NCBI RefSeq assembly: GCF_013283785.1
Contig: NZ_JABCPZ010000060.1
Span: forward strand, 1-47,671
DNA length: 47,671 nucleotides
Direction: 5' to 3'
Source of the DNA: Nonomuraea antri
GTDB lineage: Bacteria > Actinomycetota > Actinomycetes > Streptosporangiales > Streptosporangiaceae
The position numbers were made by a program, and so were the translations under genes. A model generated the notes under the pieces. That model did not search any database. It worked only from the letters and a program-made list of their open reading frames with translations, and was not told where the DNA came from. Numbering within the stretch: position 1 is the first letter of the stretch; every line of letters starts with the position of its first letter. Shown piece by piece: positions 1-8,595 of the stretch.

Positions 1-2
1 CC

Positions 3-1145
3 TCCCACCTCGACCCGCGCGCCTCCCGTTGGGACCCGCACCGGCGGGCCGCAGAAGCCGGAGAAGCCGGAGAAGCAGGGAAGGCCGCGCGCCCGAATGC
101 GGTAGTCCTGCTGATCACCAGGACGGCCGACACCGAGATGGCCGCCGTCGCCAACCTGCTGCGCCGGGTGGGCGTCCCGGTCCTCCGCCTGGACTCCGAC
201 GCCCCAGACCCCCCAGACCTGCTCATCGACCCCGCCGAACGCCTGATCCGCCTCGGCGAGGTCCATGCCAGACCGGTCGTCACCTGGGTGCGCCACTTCT
301 CAACCAGGTCGCTGCCCGACTCGGGCGTGTCACCGCCCAGCTCGGGCAAGCCGCCACCCAGCCCAGGCGAGTCACCGCCCAGCCCAGGCGAGCCGCCCCC
401 CAGCCCAGGCGGATACACGCAGTGGCGGCGCGAGTCATGGGCGGCGCTCGTCCGGCAGCTCACCACCGTGTCAGCCACGCTCATCCCGTCCAGCGGCCCC
501 GGCCTGCTGGAACAGCTCGCGACCGCAACCCGGCTGGGCATCGCAGTCCCACGCACAATCATCACCACGAACTGGGCGGCAGCGGCCGCGTTGCCCGACC
601 CCAAGGTCGTGCTGAAGTCACTGGGCGGCCACTTCGTGGAGGCCGAACCCGGCAGGCTCACCGGCGTCTTCGCCGAGGTCCACGAACTGTCCGCACTCGA
701 CCACCCCACGAGCCGCTTCGGCGCCCCCGTCGTCGTGCAGTCCTACGTCGAGCACGACAGCGAACTACGCGTCTACCTGCTCGGCGACAAGCTGGTCACC
801 TACGAGGTGACCAAGCACTCGCCGTCCGACCCCTGGCGCCGCCCCGACCGCATACGCGCCCGCCTCGTCAGCACCCCCGAGCCGGTACGCGCCGCCACGC
901 AGGCGCTGGCCGCCACGTGGAACCTGCGTTACGCCGCCTTCGACTTCCTGATCACCCCCGACGGGCCCGTCTTCCTCGAAGCCAACCTGGACGGCGACTG
1001 GCGCTGGCTGGAGCGCGGCACGTCCACGTCGGAGGTCACGCTCGGGGCCGCGCGGCTGGTGCGCGACCTGTACACGAAGGAGGCGCCGGTCGCCGCCGGC
1101 CTCCTGACGTTCCTCGCCGGAGGAGGCAGTCACCATGGCCGATAA
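3..1145 (+). CDS. ATP-grasp peptide maturase-like protein (5' partial)
   Basis: An ATP-grasp ligase resembling the actinobacterial ATP-grasp ribosomal-peptide maturases (MvdC/MvdD/TgmB type), which make ester or amide crosslinks on a precursor peptide using ATP. An ATG at 138 is available, but the same frame stays open to the window edge. The residues just before it (NAVVLLITRTADTE) look like the first strand of the usual N-terminal domain, so the true start is upstream of 138 and probably outside the window. Sequence supporting ATP-grasp: VVLKSLGGHFVE, VVVQSYVEHDSELRVYLLG, and AFDFLITPDGPVFLEANLDG near the C-terminus (the E.N metal-binding pair). A Pro-rich heptad repeat lies between the N-terminal and ATP-grasp parts. 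The stop overlaps the start of the M1 aminopeptidase gene by 11 bases, so the two are probably co-translated. No precursor peptide gene is visible. The peptide-maturase role is inference; a generic ATP-grasp ligase is the alternative. Confidence 0.75.
   Translation, partial: SHLDPRASRWDPHRRAAEAGEAGEAGKAARPNAVVLLITRTADTEMAAVANLLRRVGVPVLRLDSDAPDPPDLLIDPAERLIRLGEVHARPVVTWVRHFSTRSLPDSGVSPPSSGKPPPSPGESPPSPGEPPPSPGGYTQWRRESWAALVRQLTTVSATLIPSSGPGLLEQLATATRLGIAVPRTIITTNWAAAAALPDPKVVLKSLGGHFVEAEPGRLTGVFAEVHELSALDHPTSRFGAPVVVQSYVEHDSELRVYLLGDKLVTYEVTKHSPSDPWRRPDRIRARLVSTPEPVRAATQALAATWNLRYAAFDFLITPDGPVFLEANLDGDWRWLERGTSTSEVTLGAARLVRDLYTKEAPVAAGLLTFLAGGGSHHGR
330..413 (+). repeat. Four in-frame 21-bp repeats encoding Pro-rich heptads
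   Basis: Four consecutive 21-bp units in the ATP-grasp gene encode SPPSSGK, PPPSPGE, SPPSPGE and PPPSPGG. They sit between the N-terminal domain and the ATP-grasp core, so they probably form an extended linker that grew by slippage. Confidence 0.8.
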
Positions 1146-3695
1146 CCTCACCAGGACGGAGGCCGCCGAGCGCGCCCGGCTGGTCCGGGTCGCCGCGTAC
1201 GCGGTCGAACTCGACCTGACCGGCGGCGCCGAGCGGTTCCGCAGCACCACCACGGTGCATTTCACCGGCCTCAAGCCCGGCGCCCCCACGTTCATCGACC
1301 TGCACGACGCCCACGTCCACCGGGCCACCCTCAACGGCGCCGACCTGGACGTCTCCACCTACGACGCCGCCAAGGGCCGGTTCCCGCTCCCTCCCCCCGC
1401 CGTCCACAACGAGCTGGTGATCGAGGCCGACTGCGCCTACTCGCGGACCGGTGAGGGCCTGCACCGCTTCGTCGACCCGCTGGACGGCGCCGTCTACCTG
1501 CACAGCCACTTCGAGACCGCCGAGGCCCACCGGGTCTACGCCTGCTTCGACCAGCCCGATCTCAAGGCGACCTTCCAGCTCACCGTGCACGCGCCAGGCG
1601 GCTGGACCTGCGTCTCCAACTCCATGGGCGGCAGAACCGGCAATACCTGGCGTTTCCCGCCCACGCCGGTGATGTCCACCTACATCACCGCCCTGGTCGC
1701 CGGCCCCTACCACAAGGTGACCGACGAGCACGACGGCATCCCGCTCGGCGTCTACTGCCGCGCCTCCCTGGCCGAACACCTCGACGCCGACAACATCCTC
1801 GAGGTCACCCGCCAGGGCTTCGACTTCTTCCACCGCGTCTTCGGCGTGCGCTACCCCTTCGGCAAGTACGACCAGCTGTTCGTACCGGAGTTCAACGCCG
1901 GCGCGATGGAGAACGCCGGCTGCGTCACCTTCCTGGAGGACTACGTCTTCCGCTCCCGCGTCACCGACGCCGTGGTCGAGCGCCGCGCCGAGACCATCCT
2001 GCACGAGATGGCCCACATGTGGTTCGGCGACCTGGTCACCATGCGCTGGTGGGACGACCTGTGGCTGAACGAGTCGTTCGCCACCTACATGGCCGTGCTC
2101 TCCCAAGCCGAGGCCACCCGCTGGGGCAAGGGCGCCTGGACCACCTTCGCCAACGTGGAAAAAGCCTGGGCCTACCGCCAGGACCAGCTGCCCTCCACCC
2201 ACCCCATCGCCGCCGACATCCCGGACATGCAGGCGGTCGAGGTCAACTTCGACGGCATCACCTACGCCAAGGGCGCCTCGGTGCTCAAGCAGCTGGTGGC
2301 CTACGTCGGCCTGGACAACTTCCTGGCCGGGGTGCGTGACTACTTCGCCGAGCACGCCTGGGGCAACACCGAGCTGAAGGACCTGCTCGGCGCGCTGGAG
2401 CGCACCTCCGGCCGCGACCTGTCGTCGTGGTCGAAGGAGTGGCTGGAGACCTCCTGGGTCAACACGCTGCGCCCGTCCTTCACCCTCACCGACGGCCGGT
2501 TCGACACCTTCGAGGTGGTGCAGGAAGCCCCCGCCGACTACCCCACCCTGCGCTCACACCGCGTCGCCATCGGCCTGTACACCCTGACCGGCGGGCAACT
2601 GGTACGCACCAAGCGGGTGGAACTGGACGTCGTCGGCGCCCGCACCCCGGTCGCGGACCTGGCAGGCGAGCAGCAGCCGGACCTGGTGCTGATCAACGAC
2701 GACGACCTGACCTACGCCAAGATCCGCCTGGACGAGCGCTCCCTGCGCACCCTGGTCGACGGCGGCATCGCCGCGTTCACCGAGTCGCTGCCGCGCGCGC
2801 TGTGCTGGTCGGCCGCCTGGGACATGACCCGCGACGGCGAGCTGAGCGCGCACGACTACGTCCGGCTGGTCGCCTCCGCCGCGCACACGATCGGCGGCGA
2901 CCTGGCCGTCCTGGAGAGCGTGCTCAACCAGGCCAGGGTGAGCGCGGTGCAGTACACCGACCCCGCCACCCGGCCGCGGGCGCTCGCCCTGCTCGCCGAC
3001 GCGCTGCGGTCCATGATCGAGGCCGCCGCGCCCGGATCCGACCAGCAGCTCGCCTACCTGACCTCGCTCGCCGCGGTCTCACGGCGGCCCGGCGACCTGG
3101 CCTTCCTCCGTGACATCCGCGACGGCGCGGCGGTGCCCGAGGGGCTGAGCGTCGACGCCGACCTGCGCTGGACGCTCGTCCACGCCCTCGTCTCCGGCGG
3201 CGTGCTGACCGAGCCGACATCGACGCCGAGCTGGAGCGCGACCCCTCGGCGAGCGGTGAGCGCGCGGCGGCCCAGTGCCGCGCGGCGATCCCCACCCCCG
3301 AGGGCAAGGCCGCCGCGTGGAAGGCGATCACCAGTGGGACGCTCACCGGCGCGATGCTCCGCAGCACCGTCATGGGATTTCAGGACGCGCATAATCCGGA
3401 ACTGCTCCGCCCTTATCGGGAGCCGTACTTCGACGAAGTCGGCCGTATTTACCGTGCGTGGCCGTCCGACGCCGCACGCACATTCGCGCTGGGCGGCTTT
3501 CCGTTATTGCTCATCGAACGGGAAACGGTCGACCTGGCCGGGAACCGGCTGGCGGCGGCCGGATATCCGCCGGCCCTGAACCGTCTGGTGAGCGAGGGGA
3601 TGGCCAATCTAATGCGCGCTCTGCGCAACCGCGCCTACACAACGCTACTGGTCGAAGGCGGGTCGACCGACCCGGACAGGCCCCCAACAAGATAG
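1135..3695 (+). CDS. pepN: M1 family aminopeptidase N with apparent frameshift near 3213
   Basis: Zinc metallo-aminopeptidase that removes N-terminal residues from peptides, probably in the cytoplasm since no signal peptide is seen. Motifs: the exopeptidase motif GAMEN at residues 256-260, HEMAH at 290-294 and the third zinc ligand E313 in LNESF, with the expected 18-residue spacing. The start ATG follows GGAGGAGG and lies inside the end of the ATP-grasp gene. The first frame runs to 3579, but after GVLTE (3211-3213) it becomes Arg/Pro-rich nonsense. The second frame carries the family C-terminus: ADIDAELERDPSASG, then TPEGKAAAWKAI, then VMGFQDAHNPELLRPY, ending at 3695. Inserting one G after 3213 restores a continuous protein of about 853 residues, the usual length. 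So there is a one-base deletion: a real inactivating mutation, a sequencing error, or recoding. The catalytic domain is intact; only the C-terminal helical region is affected. Confidence 0.85.
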
Positions 3696-3724
3696 TTGAC
3701 AAGCCAAGGATGGTGGTCAATTAT
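3696..3724 (+). promoter_or_regulatory. Candidate sigma-70-type promoter for the AfsR-like gene
   Basis: TTGACA at 3696-3701 matches the -35 consensus in all six bases. A 17-base spacer leads to AATTAT at 3719-3724, a four-of-six match to the -10 box. It lies immediately after the pepN stop (3693-3695), so the regulator has its own transcription start and the TTG at 3696 is not its start codon. Confidence 0.55.
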
Positions 3725-3767
3725 CCTCGCAGGGGGCAGCTCCAAGGTAACCATCACGGGGGCCGAT

Positions 3768-5597
3768 GTGCCTGGAAAAGGGCAGACACACTTATCCTCC
3801 CCCGATTCTCCGCACCGCCCGAAAAGCGGCACCGAATTCAGCATTCTCGGCCCGGTGAGCGTCCGGTCCGGCGGACTGAATTCGAATATCGGACCGCATA
3901 AACAACGGCTACTGCTGGCCATGTTGCTGTGCCGGGCGAACACCGCGGTACCGACCGCGAAGCTGGCCACCGACCTCTGGGACGAGTCACCACCCGCCCA
4001 CGCGCGCAAGAACATCCAGACCTACGTCTCCCTGCTCAGGAAGATCGTCGGCGACCGGGTACGCAACGTCGGCTACGGCTACATGATCAACGTGGCCGCG
4101 GAGGAGCTCGACTGGCTCAGGTTCCAGGGCCTGGCCGCGGCCGGACGCAGGAGCGCGCGGGCCGGCGACCAGGCCGCCGCCGCCCGGCTGCTGCGCGAGG
4201 CGATCCTGTTGCGCAAGGCCACCCCGCTCGCCGACCTGCTCGACTCGCCGTCGGCGATCAGGGAGTCCGAGCAGCTCGAACTGCGTTTCCTGACCGTGTA
4301 CGAGGACTGGGCCGAGCTCGCCGTCGCACTCGCCCAGTACGACGAGGTCCTCACGAGCAGCGAGGAGATCGTCGCCACGTACCCGCACCGCGACCGCGTC
4401 TGCGCCGCCAGGATGCTCGCGCTGGCCCGCATCGGCCGCGTACAGGAGGCCCTGAGCCTGTACGAGGAACGCCGCCAGCAGCTCGCCCGCGACCTCGGCC
4501 TCGACCCCAGCCCGATGCTGCGCAGACGCTACGCCGAACTCCTCGACCAGGACACCAGCCCCGCGCAGCAGCCGCGCCCGCCCAACCGGCTGCCCAGCGC
4601 CCCGGTCCGCATCCCGCCACGCGTCATCGACTTCGCCGGCCGGACCCACGAGATCCAGGCGCTGACCGGACTGCTCCACGAGGACGGCCCGCCTGGCGGC
4701 GCGGCGCTGGTCGCCGGGCCCATCGGCGTCGGCAAGACCACGCTCGCCGTCCACGTCGCACACCTGATGCACGCGCAGTTCCCCGACGGCGTGGTCGTCG
4801 TCACCCTGCACGACGCCAACTCCGCCCCGCTGCCGACCGGCCGCGTGCTGCGCAACCTGCTGCACATCATCGGCCTGGATCTGGGCACGGAGGTCGAATA
4901 CGCCGACGCCGTCGCGATCTGGCGCTCCTGGCTGGCCGAGCACCGGATGCTCATCATCCTCGACGACGCGCCGAACGAGGCGTCCGTCCGAGCACTGCTG
5001 CCCAGTTTCGGCGGCAGCCGGGTGATCATCACCAGCCGGATGAAGCTGAGCGCGCTCGACTCCGTCCTGCGGCTGGACCTGCAGCCCTTCACCGTCCAGG
5101 AGGGCCTCGACCTGCTCAGCCGCATCACCGGCATGGACCGCGTACTCAGCGACCGCTCCGGCGCCGAGCGGCTGCTGCACGCCTGCGACCTGCTGCCGCT
5201 GGCCATCAGAGCGGCCGGCGCCCGGCTCCTGACGCTGCCCTACCTGTCGTGCGGCGGCCTGGCCACGCGATTGGAACGTACCTCGCCGTCACAGGCCGAC
5301 GAACTCGACGTGGGCGACATCTCGGTCAAGGACATCTTCGCCCAGGGACTCCTGCGACTCCCACCCGCCCTGCTGACAGCCACCCGCGCACTGGCCTCAC
5401 TACCCACCCACACGTTCACACTGGACGAGCTCACCCTGCTGGTGGACGACCCCGACCGGGTACTCGAGACGCTCATGGAGGCACACGTCATCACCTGCCC
5501 ACCCGGCGACGTGTCCGCCCACTCCGTACTGTTCTCACTCTCCCCCATGACCCACAAGTACGCCGCGGAGCCCGTCGGGGACCCACGCCCCAGCTAA
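3768..5597 (+). CDS. AfsR/SARP-family transcriptional regulator with NB-ARC ATPase
   Basis: A Streptomyces antibiotic regulatory protein type activator. Domain order: winged-helix DNA-binding domain from about residue 20 (FSILGPVSV through NVGYGYMINV), bacterial transcriptional activation domain (BTAD; EELDWLRFQGLAAAG through DLGLDPSPMLRRRYAELL), then an NB-ARC P-loop NTPase with Walker A GPIGVGKTT, Walker B LIILDD and the sensor strand VIITSR. It ends soon after the NB-ARC winged-helix part, with no TPR tail, so it is shorter than full AfsR. GTG 3768 is preferred because a good promoter occupies 3696-3724; a longer reading from TTG 3696 would put translation inside that promoter. SARP proteins usually switch on secondary-metabolite clusters by binding direct repeats near -35. 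The target here is unknown; the upstream ATP-grasp/aminopeptidase pair is one possibility. Confidence 0.88.
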   Translation: MPGKGQTHLSSPDSPHRPKSGTEFSILGPVSVRSGGLNSNIGPHKQRLLLAMLLCRANTAVPTAKLATDLWDESPPAHARKNIQTYVSLLRKIVGDRVRNVGYGYMINVAAEELDWLRFQGLAAAGRRSARAGDQAAAARLLREAILLRKATPLADLLDSPSAIRESEQLELRFLTVYEDWAELAVALAQYDEVLTSSEEIVATYPHRDRVCAARMLALARIGRVQEALSLYEERRQQLARDLGLDPSPMLRRRYAELLDQDTSPAQQPRPPNRLPSAPVRIPPRVIDFAGRTHEIQALTGLLHEDGPPGGAALVAGPIGVGKTTLAVHVAHLMHAQFPDGVVVVTLHDANSAPLPTGRVLRNLLHIIGLDLGTEVEYADAVAIWRSWLAEHRMLIILDDAPNEASVRALLPSFGGSRVIITSRMKLSALDSVLRLDLQPFTVQEGLDLLSRITGMDRVLSDRSGAERLLHACDLLPLAIRAAGARLLTLPYLSCGGLATRLERTSPSQADELDVGDISVKDIFAQGLLRLPPALLTATRALASLPTHTFTLDELTLLVDDPDRVLETLMEAHVITCPPGDVSAHSVLFSLSPMTHKYAAEPVGDPRPS

Positions 5598-5662
5598 CCA
5601 AAAACAGCCACCCGCTCCGCGCAGAACCCACCAGCAACAACAGCCGCCCACCCGATCCCAAT

Positions 5663-5872
5663 TCACTCCTCATAAGCGACCCAGAGCAGCCCATCCTCGT
5701 CCTCCTTGACGCCACCGCACACCTCCTGACCAGCTTGCGACCGCTGATGGTGGTACGTCCGGGTGCGAAAGCGCGCACACAGCGGAAGGCGCAAGCTCAG
5801 CGCCGTCCAGTTCCACCAGCGATTGGGCATGAAGTCCGACAGCCGCCGCGACCCGATCCGCAGAGTCCGCAC
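5663..5872 (-). CDS. Possible small hypothetical protein (69 aa)
   Basis: A minus-strand reading from GTG 5872, or ATG 5833 in the same frame, gives a short basic protein. It contains DFMPNRWWNWTALSLRLPLC and ends KEDEDGLLWVAYEE, with high G/C at third codon positions. It sits in a gap that otherwise has no gene and is divergent from the gene at 5898. No family is recognised and no convincing ribosome-binding site is seen. It could be a remnant or chance reading. Confidence 0.35.
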   Translation of the reverse strand: MRTLRIGSRRLSDFMPNRWWNWTALSLRLPLCARFRTRTYHHQRSQAGQEVCGGVKEDEDGLLWVAYEE

Positions 5873-5897
5873 GTTCAGCGCGTGGTAGAAATCGCCC

Positions 5898-6500
5898 GTG
5901 AGTGATCCAATCCCGCCGGCTACATATCCGCGTAGGCGGGCGCTCCCCGTCCTGCTCCTCATCCTGGGCCTGACCATCGTCTTCACCGCCGCCGTGGTCA
6001 TGACCCTGGTGCTGGTCTTCCAGCCTGCCGACACCCCCACGCCCGCGACCGCACCCACCAAGCAGACGACCACACCCCCAGCCCAGCCAATCGACTTCGA
6101 CAACGACCACTACGAGCCCGAGGACCGCCTCCCGGCCGGCACCGCCGTCCCGCTCAGCATCAACCAGAAGACCCGCGACCAACTCGCCGCCATCGCCGTG
6201 AACGAGGCCACCGACGGTTCAGGCGCCCCGAACAAGGCCGGCAAGGTGACCAACAGCGGCGTCATCTACCTGGGCATGATCTACGGCCAGACCCCGGACG
6301 AGGACGAGTTCCACGTCGTGGCCCTGCTCGACGCCCAGTACTACTGGACGACCCGCGGCAAGAAACCGTGGAAGTACCAGGGCGTGTTCGACGCCCGACT
6401 CTGCGGCCCACCCGTACCGGGCAAGCTCATCCAGGCATGGGGCGCCCAGAGCCTGTTCGGCCCAACAGCCCCACCGGGAACCGACCCCTGCGCCAGATAA
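5898..6500 (+). CDS. Single-pass membrane-anchored hypothetical protein
   Basis: A 200-residue protein with a short basic cytoplasmic start (YPRRRA), one membrane segment at about residues 15-40 (LPVLLLILGLTIVFTAAVV onward), a Thr/Pro-rich linker (PADTPTPATAPTKQTTTPPA) and an extracytoplasmic domain. The domain contains FHVVALLDAQYYWTTRG and two Cys near the C-terminus (ARLCGPP, GTDPCAR) that could form a disulfide. It starts at GTG 5898 without a clear ribosome-binding site. No enzyme motif is seen. This architecture is common in actinomycete cell-envelope proteins of unknown function. Confidence 0.7.
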   Translation: MSDPIPPATYPRRRALPVLLLILGLTIVFTAAVVMTLVLVFQPADTPTPATAPTKQTTTPPAQPIDFDNDHYEPEDRLPAGTAVPLSINQKTRDQLAAIAVNEATDGSGAPNKAGKVTNSGVIYLGMIYGQTPDEDEFHVVALLDAQYYWTTRGKKPWKYQGVFDARLCGPPVPGKLIQAWGAQSLFGPTAPPGTDPCAR

Positions 6501-6592
6501 CCCACACCCGCGCGATCAGCCCCATTCACGCGTCATGCCACAACCCCAGGCTCTCGCGCCTCATCATCAACCACGGCACAGGTGGTACAGCG

Positions 6593-6907
6593 CTACTTCT
6601 CCCGCAATCTCTCGATTTCAGCGGCCAGCACGACCATGTCACGCACATGGGCGTAGTACTTGATCGCATACTCGTCGTCGATCGCCGGAAGAACCTCCTC
6701 GAACACCGTCGCCAGCCGCATCAGACCAGCGCGGCGCCGTTCGCTGAGCGAGCCCTCAAGGACGCCCGCAGCGATGCCATAGGCGTCCGCGCCGAGCAGC
6801 ACCATGTCCTGATCCTCGACGTCGATACCACGGAAGCCGGACGGGAACGGCATGGCCATATGCTCGGCCATCATCCGCGAGAGCGCATTGAGCGCCTCTT
6901 TCACCAT
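6593..6907 (-). CDS. Hypothetical protein, possibly truncated by recombination
   Basis: About 104 residues from ATG 6907, largely helical. Segments include DQDMVLLGADAYGIAAGVLE, SLSERRRAGLMRLATVFEEV and YYAHVRDMVVLAAEIERL. Codon use looks genuine. No good ribosome-binding site precedes the ATG, and a degenerate tRNA-Ile att copy begins about 30 bases upstream. The natural 5' end may therefore have been lost when an element integrated there. Function not recognised. Confidence 0.55.
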   Translation of the reverse strand: MVKEALNALSRMMAEHMAMPFPSGFRGIDVEDQDMVLLGADAYGIAAGVLEGSLSERRRAGLMRLATVFEEVLPAIDDEYAIKYYAHVRDMVVLAAEIERLREK

Positions 6908-6937
6908 GCCGGAACAAGGAATGGCTGTTGGAACCGT

Positions 6938-6981
6938 GTGGGAGCTACCAGAACTTGAACCCGGGTCTTCTTCCTCATCAG
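6938..6981. repeat. Degenerate tRNA-Ile 3'-end att relic (outermost)
   Basis: This stretch aligns along its length with the tRNA-Ile 3' portion at 26233-26275, with one inserted base and several substitutions. It marks the far left border of the integrated array. The bases just after the core (CAGCACGAGCAT) resemble those after the 8462 copy (CAGCACGATCAT), as expected for related element left ends. Confidence 0.65.
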
Positions 6982-7078
6982 CACGAGCATCAATCGCATA
7001 GCTCGGCTCCCGTCTCATTCGGGACCGCGATCTGCACTCGCGGAAGACCAGCATTGTCCGCAGTCATTGCCGTCGGTG

Positions 7079-7525
7079 CTAACTCTGCGGTGGCTTCCAA
7101 ATAAGAATGGCCCATTTGGCGCCCTTGGGCGCCTCGACCTGGATGCTACGGACAGCCGCCTTGTCGGGGATCGTGCTGAAGCGCACACCCCCAGGCCTGG
7201 CAGAGCATTGATGGGGAAGCTGAGATTTTCCTATGCGGACGATCATCGTCCCGCTTGCTTCGACGCAGTCCACATCGAGGCGAAACGACGTTCCCATCTT
7301 GAGCCTCGTGGTCCAGCGGTAGGTCTGCCCCTCATCATCGACATGATGAAGCAGCACCTTGCCTTTGGCGCGTTTCGAAAGATCCACGAGCGCGCGCGTG
7401 ACAGGGGACGGACCGACCAAGCCACGTGGCGGCGAATCTCCACCCTGCCCCTGCTGACTTGGAATCGAAACCGCGCAACCGGCCAGGAGCGAGACAACGC
7501 CAATGGCCGCAACATATTTGCGCAT
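7079..7525 (-). CDS. Putative lipoprotein
   Basis: A 148-residue protein with a lipoprotein signal peptide: basic n-region MRKY, hydrophobic core VAAIGVVSLL and lipobox LAGC with the lipidated Cys at residue 17. A Ser/Gln/Gly linker leads into a domain of about 100 residues (FRLDVDCVEASGTMIVRIG and others) with two more Cys that could pair. It lies in the outer remnant element and is transcribed in the same direction as the tiny peptide gene upstream. No family is recognised; it may be cargo of the remnant element. Confidence 0.7.
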   Translation of the reverse strand: MRKYVAAIGVVSLLAGCAVSIPSQQGQGGDSPPRGLVGPSPVTRALVDLSKRAKGKVLLHHVDDEGQTYRWTTRLKMGTSFRLDVDCVEASGTMIVRIGKSQLPHQCSARPGGVRFSTIPDKAAVRSIQVEAPKGAKWAILIWKPPQS

Positions 7526-7856
7526 ATCACCCCCAGTTGATCAAGCCGCGACAAGGCCACGGCAGCCATACGATCCGCACCAGCCACGTTCGTCGAATCT
7601 TTCCGTCTGCCTCGTCTCCCGGAGAGCAGGCGAACAAAGTCCCTGGTCTGCTTGAGTCTGCCCGAACGCGGCAGGCGGAATGATCGGAATCACCAAAGCC
7701 ATTCACGACGTGCGACTGTTCCGACTCTATGGAAGGGCGTACGAGAGCGGCACTTCTGGAAGCGACAACATACGATCCAACCGTCCTACAAGAGGCCCAC
7801 GGTGTCGTCCTGCGCGTTCGGGATGTACTCGGCCGAACGCGTGAGGCTTCAGCCGT
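7526..7856. other. Gap with no recognised gene
   Basis: About 330 bases between the lipoprotein gene and the duplicated element end. I see no convincing coding frame; the readings on both strands are short and compositionally poor. Confidence 0.4.
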
Positions 7857-8170
7857 TTGGTCGCTGGGCTCAGCCCGCCACAGCCATCTGGCCGGCCAAC
7901 CCGGCAAGCAGATTCGCGCCTACGACCATGACAATACGGAACCAGGCCATCATCCCGCCTCCCGTGAGGTTCCTGCCATCCATAGGGGCGACGATCTCGG
8001 AGGAAACACGTGCGCAAACGACGGCGGACACCAGTAGCGCGAAGATGACTGACAGACCGCACCTGCCAGGCTCACCCAGCAGCCTTGCCTCATGCTAGTG
8101 ATCAGACGCCCGGCTCAAGACCGTAGTCACGCAGTTAGTCACTCAGAAGATTAAAAAGCCAGTACCGTGT
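7857..8170. repeat. Left copy of the duplicated element right end
   Basis: This region is a diverged direct copy of 25869-26206. It includes the tiny peptide gene, its leader and the distinctive run AGTCACGCAGTTAGTCACTC. Similarity stops inside what would be the tRNA terminator hairpin (after AAAAAGCCAGT). The two copies mark equivalent right ends of two related integrated elements. The left copy lacks a 34-base segment in the peptide gene region. Confidence 0.75.
7870..7953 (-). CDS. Tiny hydrophobic peptide, short paralog
   Basis: Reads MMAWFRIVMVVGANLLAGLA then GQMAVAG, 27 residues, forming one membrane helix. The double ATG follows GGGAGGCGG, a strong ribosome-binding site, which is conserved with the paralog at 25884-25991. 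That paralog has eight extra N-terminal residues and differs at a few others while keeping the frame. Conservation of frame and ribosome-binding site across a diverged duplication argues for a real product. Function unknown; a small toxin-like or regulatory membrane peptide is possible. Confidence 0.55.
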   Translation of the reverse strand: MMAWFRIVMVVGANLLAGLAGQMAVAG

Positions 8171-8216
8171 TGCACGATTAGCGCTGATGCCACTAACCGA
8201 AAGTATGCAGCTTCAT

Positions 8217-8345
8217 TCAGGCCGTTGCCGTCAGCATCACCGGTAAGTTCTCCTCGTCTACATGGTCCTTACGGACGGCTTCCGCTAGGACGCGGAGGAC
8301 CTCGGACGACTCTGGCCGGCCAGAGGTCAGGCACGTCGCGGCCCT
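8217..8345 (-). pseudogene. C-terminal gene fragment
   Basis: An open minus-strand reading without a start codon gives 42 residues ending in PESSEVLRVLAEAVRKDHVD and EENLPVMLTATA. The composition looks like genuine coding sequence. It lies in the segment inserted between the duplicated element end and the att copy at 8462, so it is probably debris of an older insertion. Confidence 0.3.
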
Positions 8346-8422
8346 TCACTGGAAACGCGGCGACTGCCCGCTCGGGACAAGCCGTCAGAAACAGATGCTG
8401 TTGCCGCCCCTAAAAACCGTCA

Positions 8423-8453
8423 AAGGCCCGTCCGAGAGATCCGAACGGGCCTT
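8423..8453 (-). terminator. Terminator-like hairpin next to the att relic
   Basis: AAGGCCCGT and ACGGGCCTT form a stem of about 11 bp with one mismatch. On the minus strand a T-rich tract follows (GACGGTTTTTA). Its position relative to the att copy at 8462 equals that of the tRNA-Ile terminator relative to 26233, so it probably came with that tRNA end. Confidence 0.5.
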
Positions 8454-8461
8454 CTAACTGG

Positions 8462-8504
8462 GTGGGGCTACCAGGACTTGAACCTGGGGCCTCTTCCTTA
8501 TCAG
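8462..8504. repeat. tRNA-Ile 3'-end att copy (middle)
   Basis: Matches 26233-26275 over 43 bases with a single substitution (8489, G for A). It is the border between the outer remnant and the element remnant carrying the broken integrase. Confidence 0.85.
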
Positions 8505-8595
8505 CACGATCATTACCCGCACGATCCAGCCCTCACGACGAACAACGTCAGCGGGACTGATCGTGAACATGCGGGCCCGTTCGGGGCCGTTGCCG

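Noticed and set aside
328..413. Possible CRISPR-like array
   Set aside because: The repeats are contiguous 21-bp coding units without spacers; no cas genes are in the window.
29..1219. Long plus-strand frame over the ATP-grasp gene
   Set aside because: Arg/Pro-rich shadow of the real frame, with no domain and no ribosome-binding site.
1036..2355. 439-codon minus-strand frame over pepN
   Set aside because: Val/Gly/Asp-rich mirror of high-GC codons; the opposite strand has a clear M1 peptidase.
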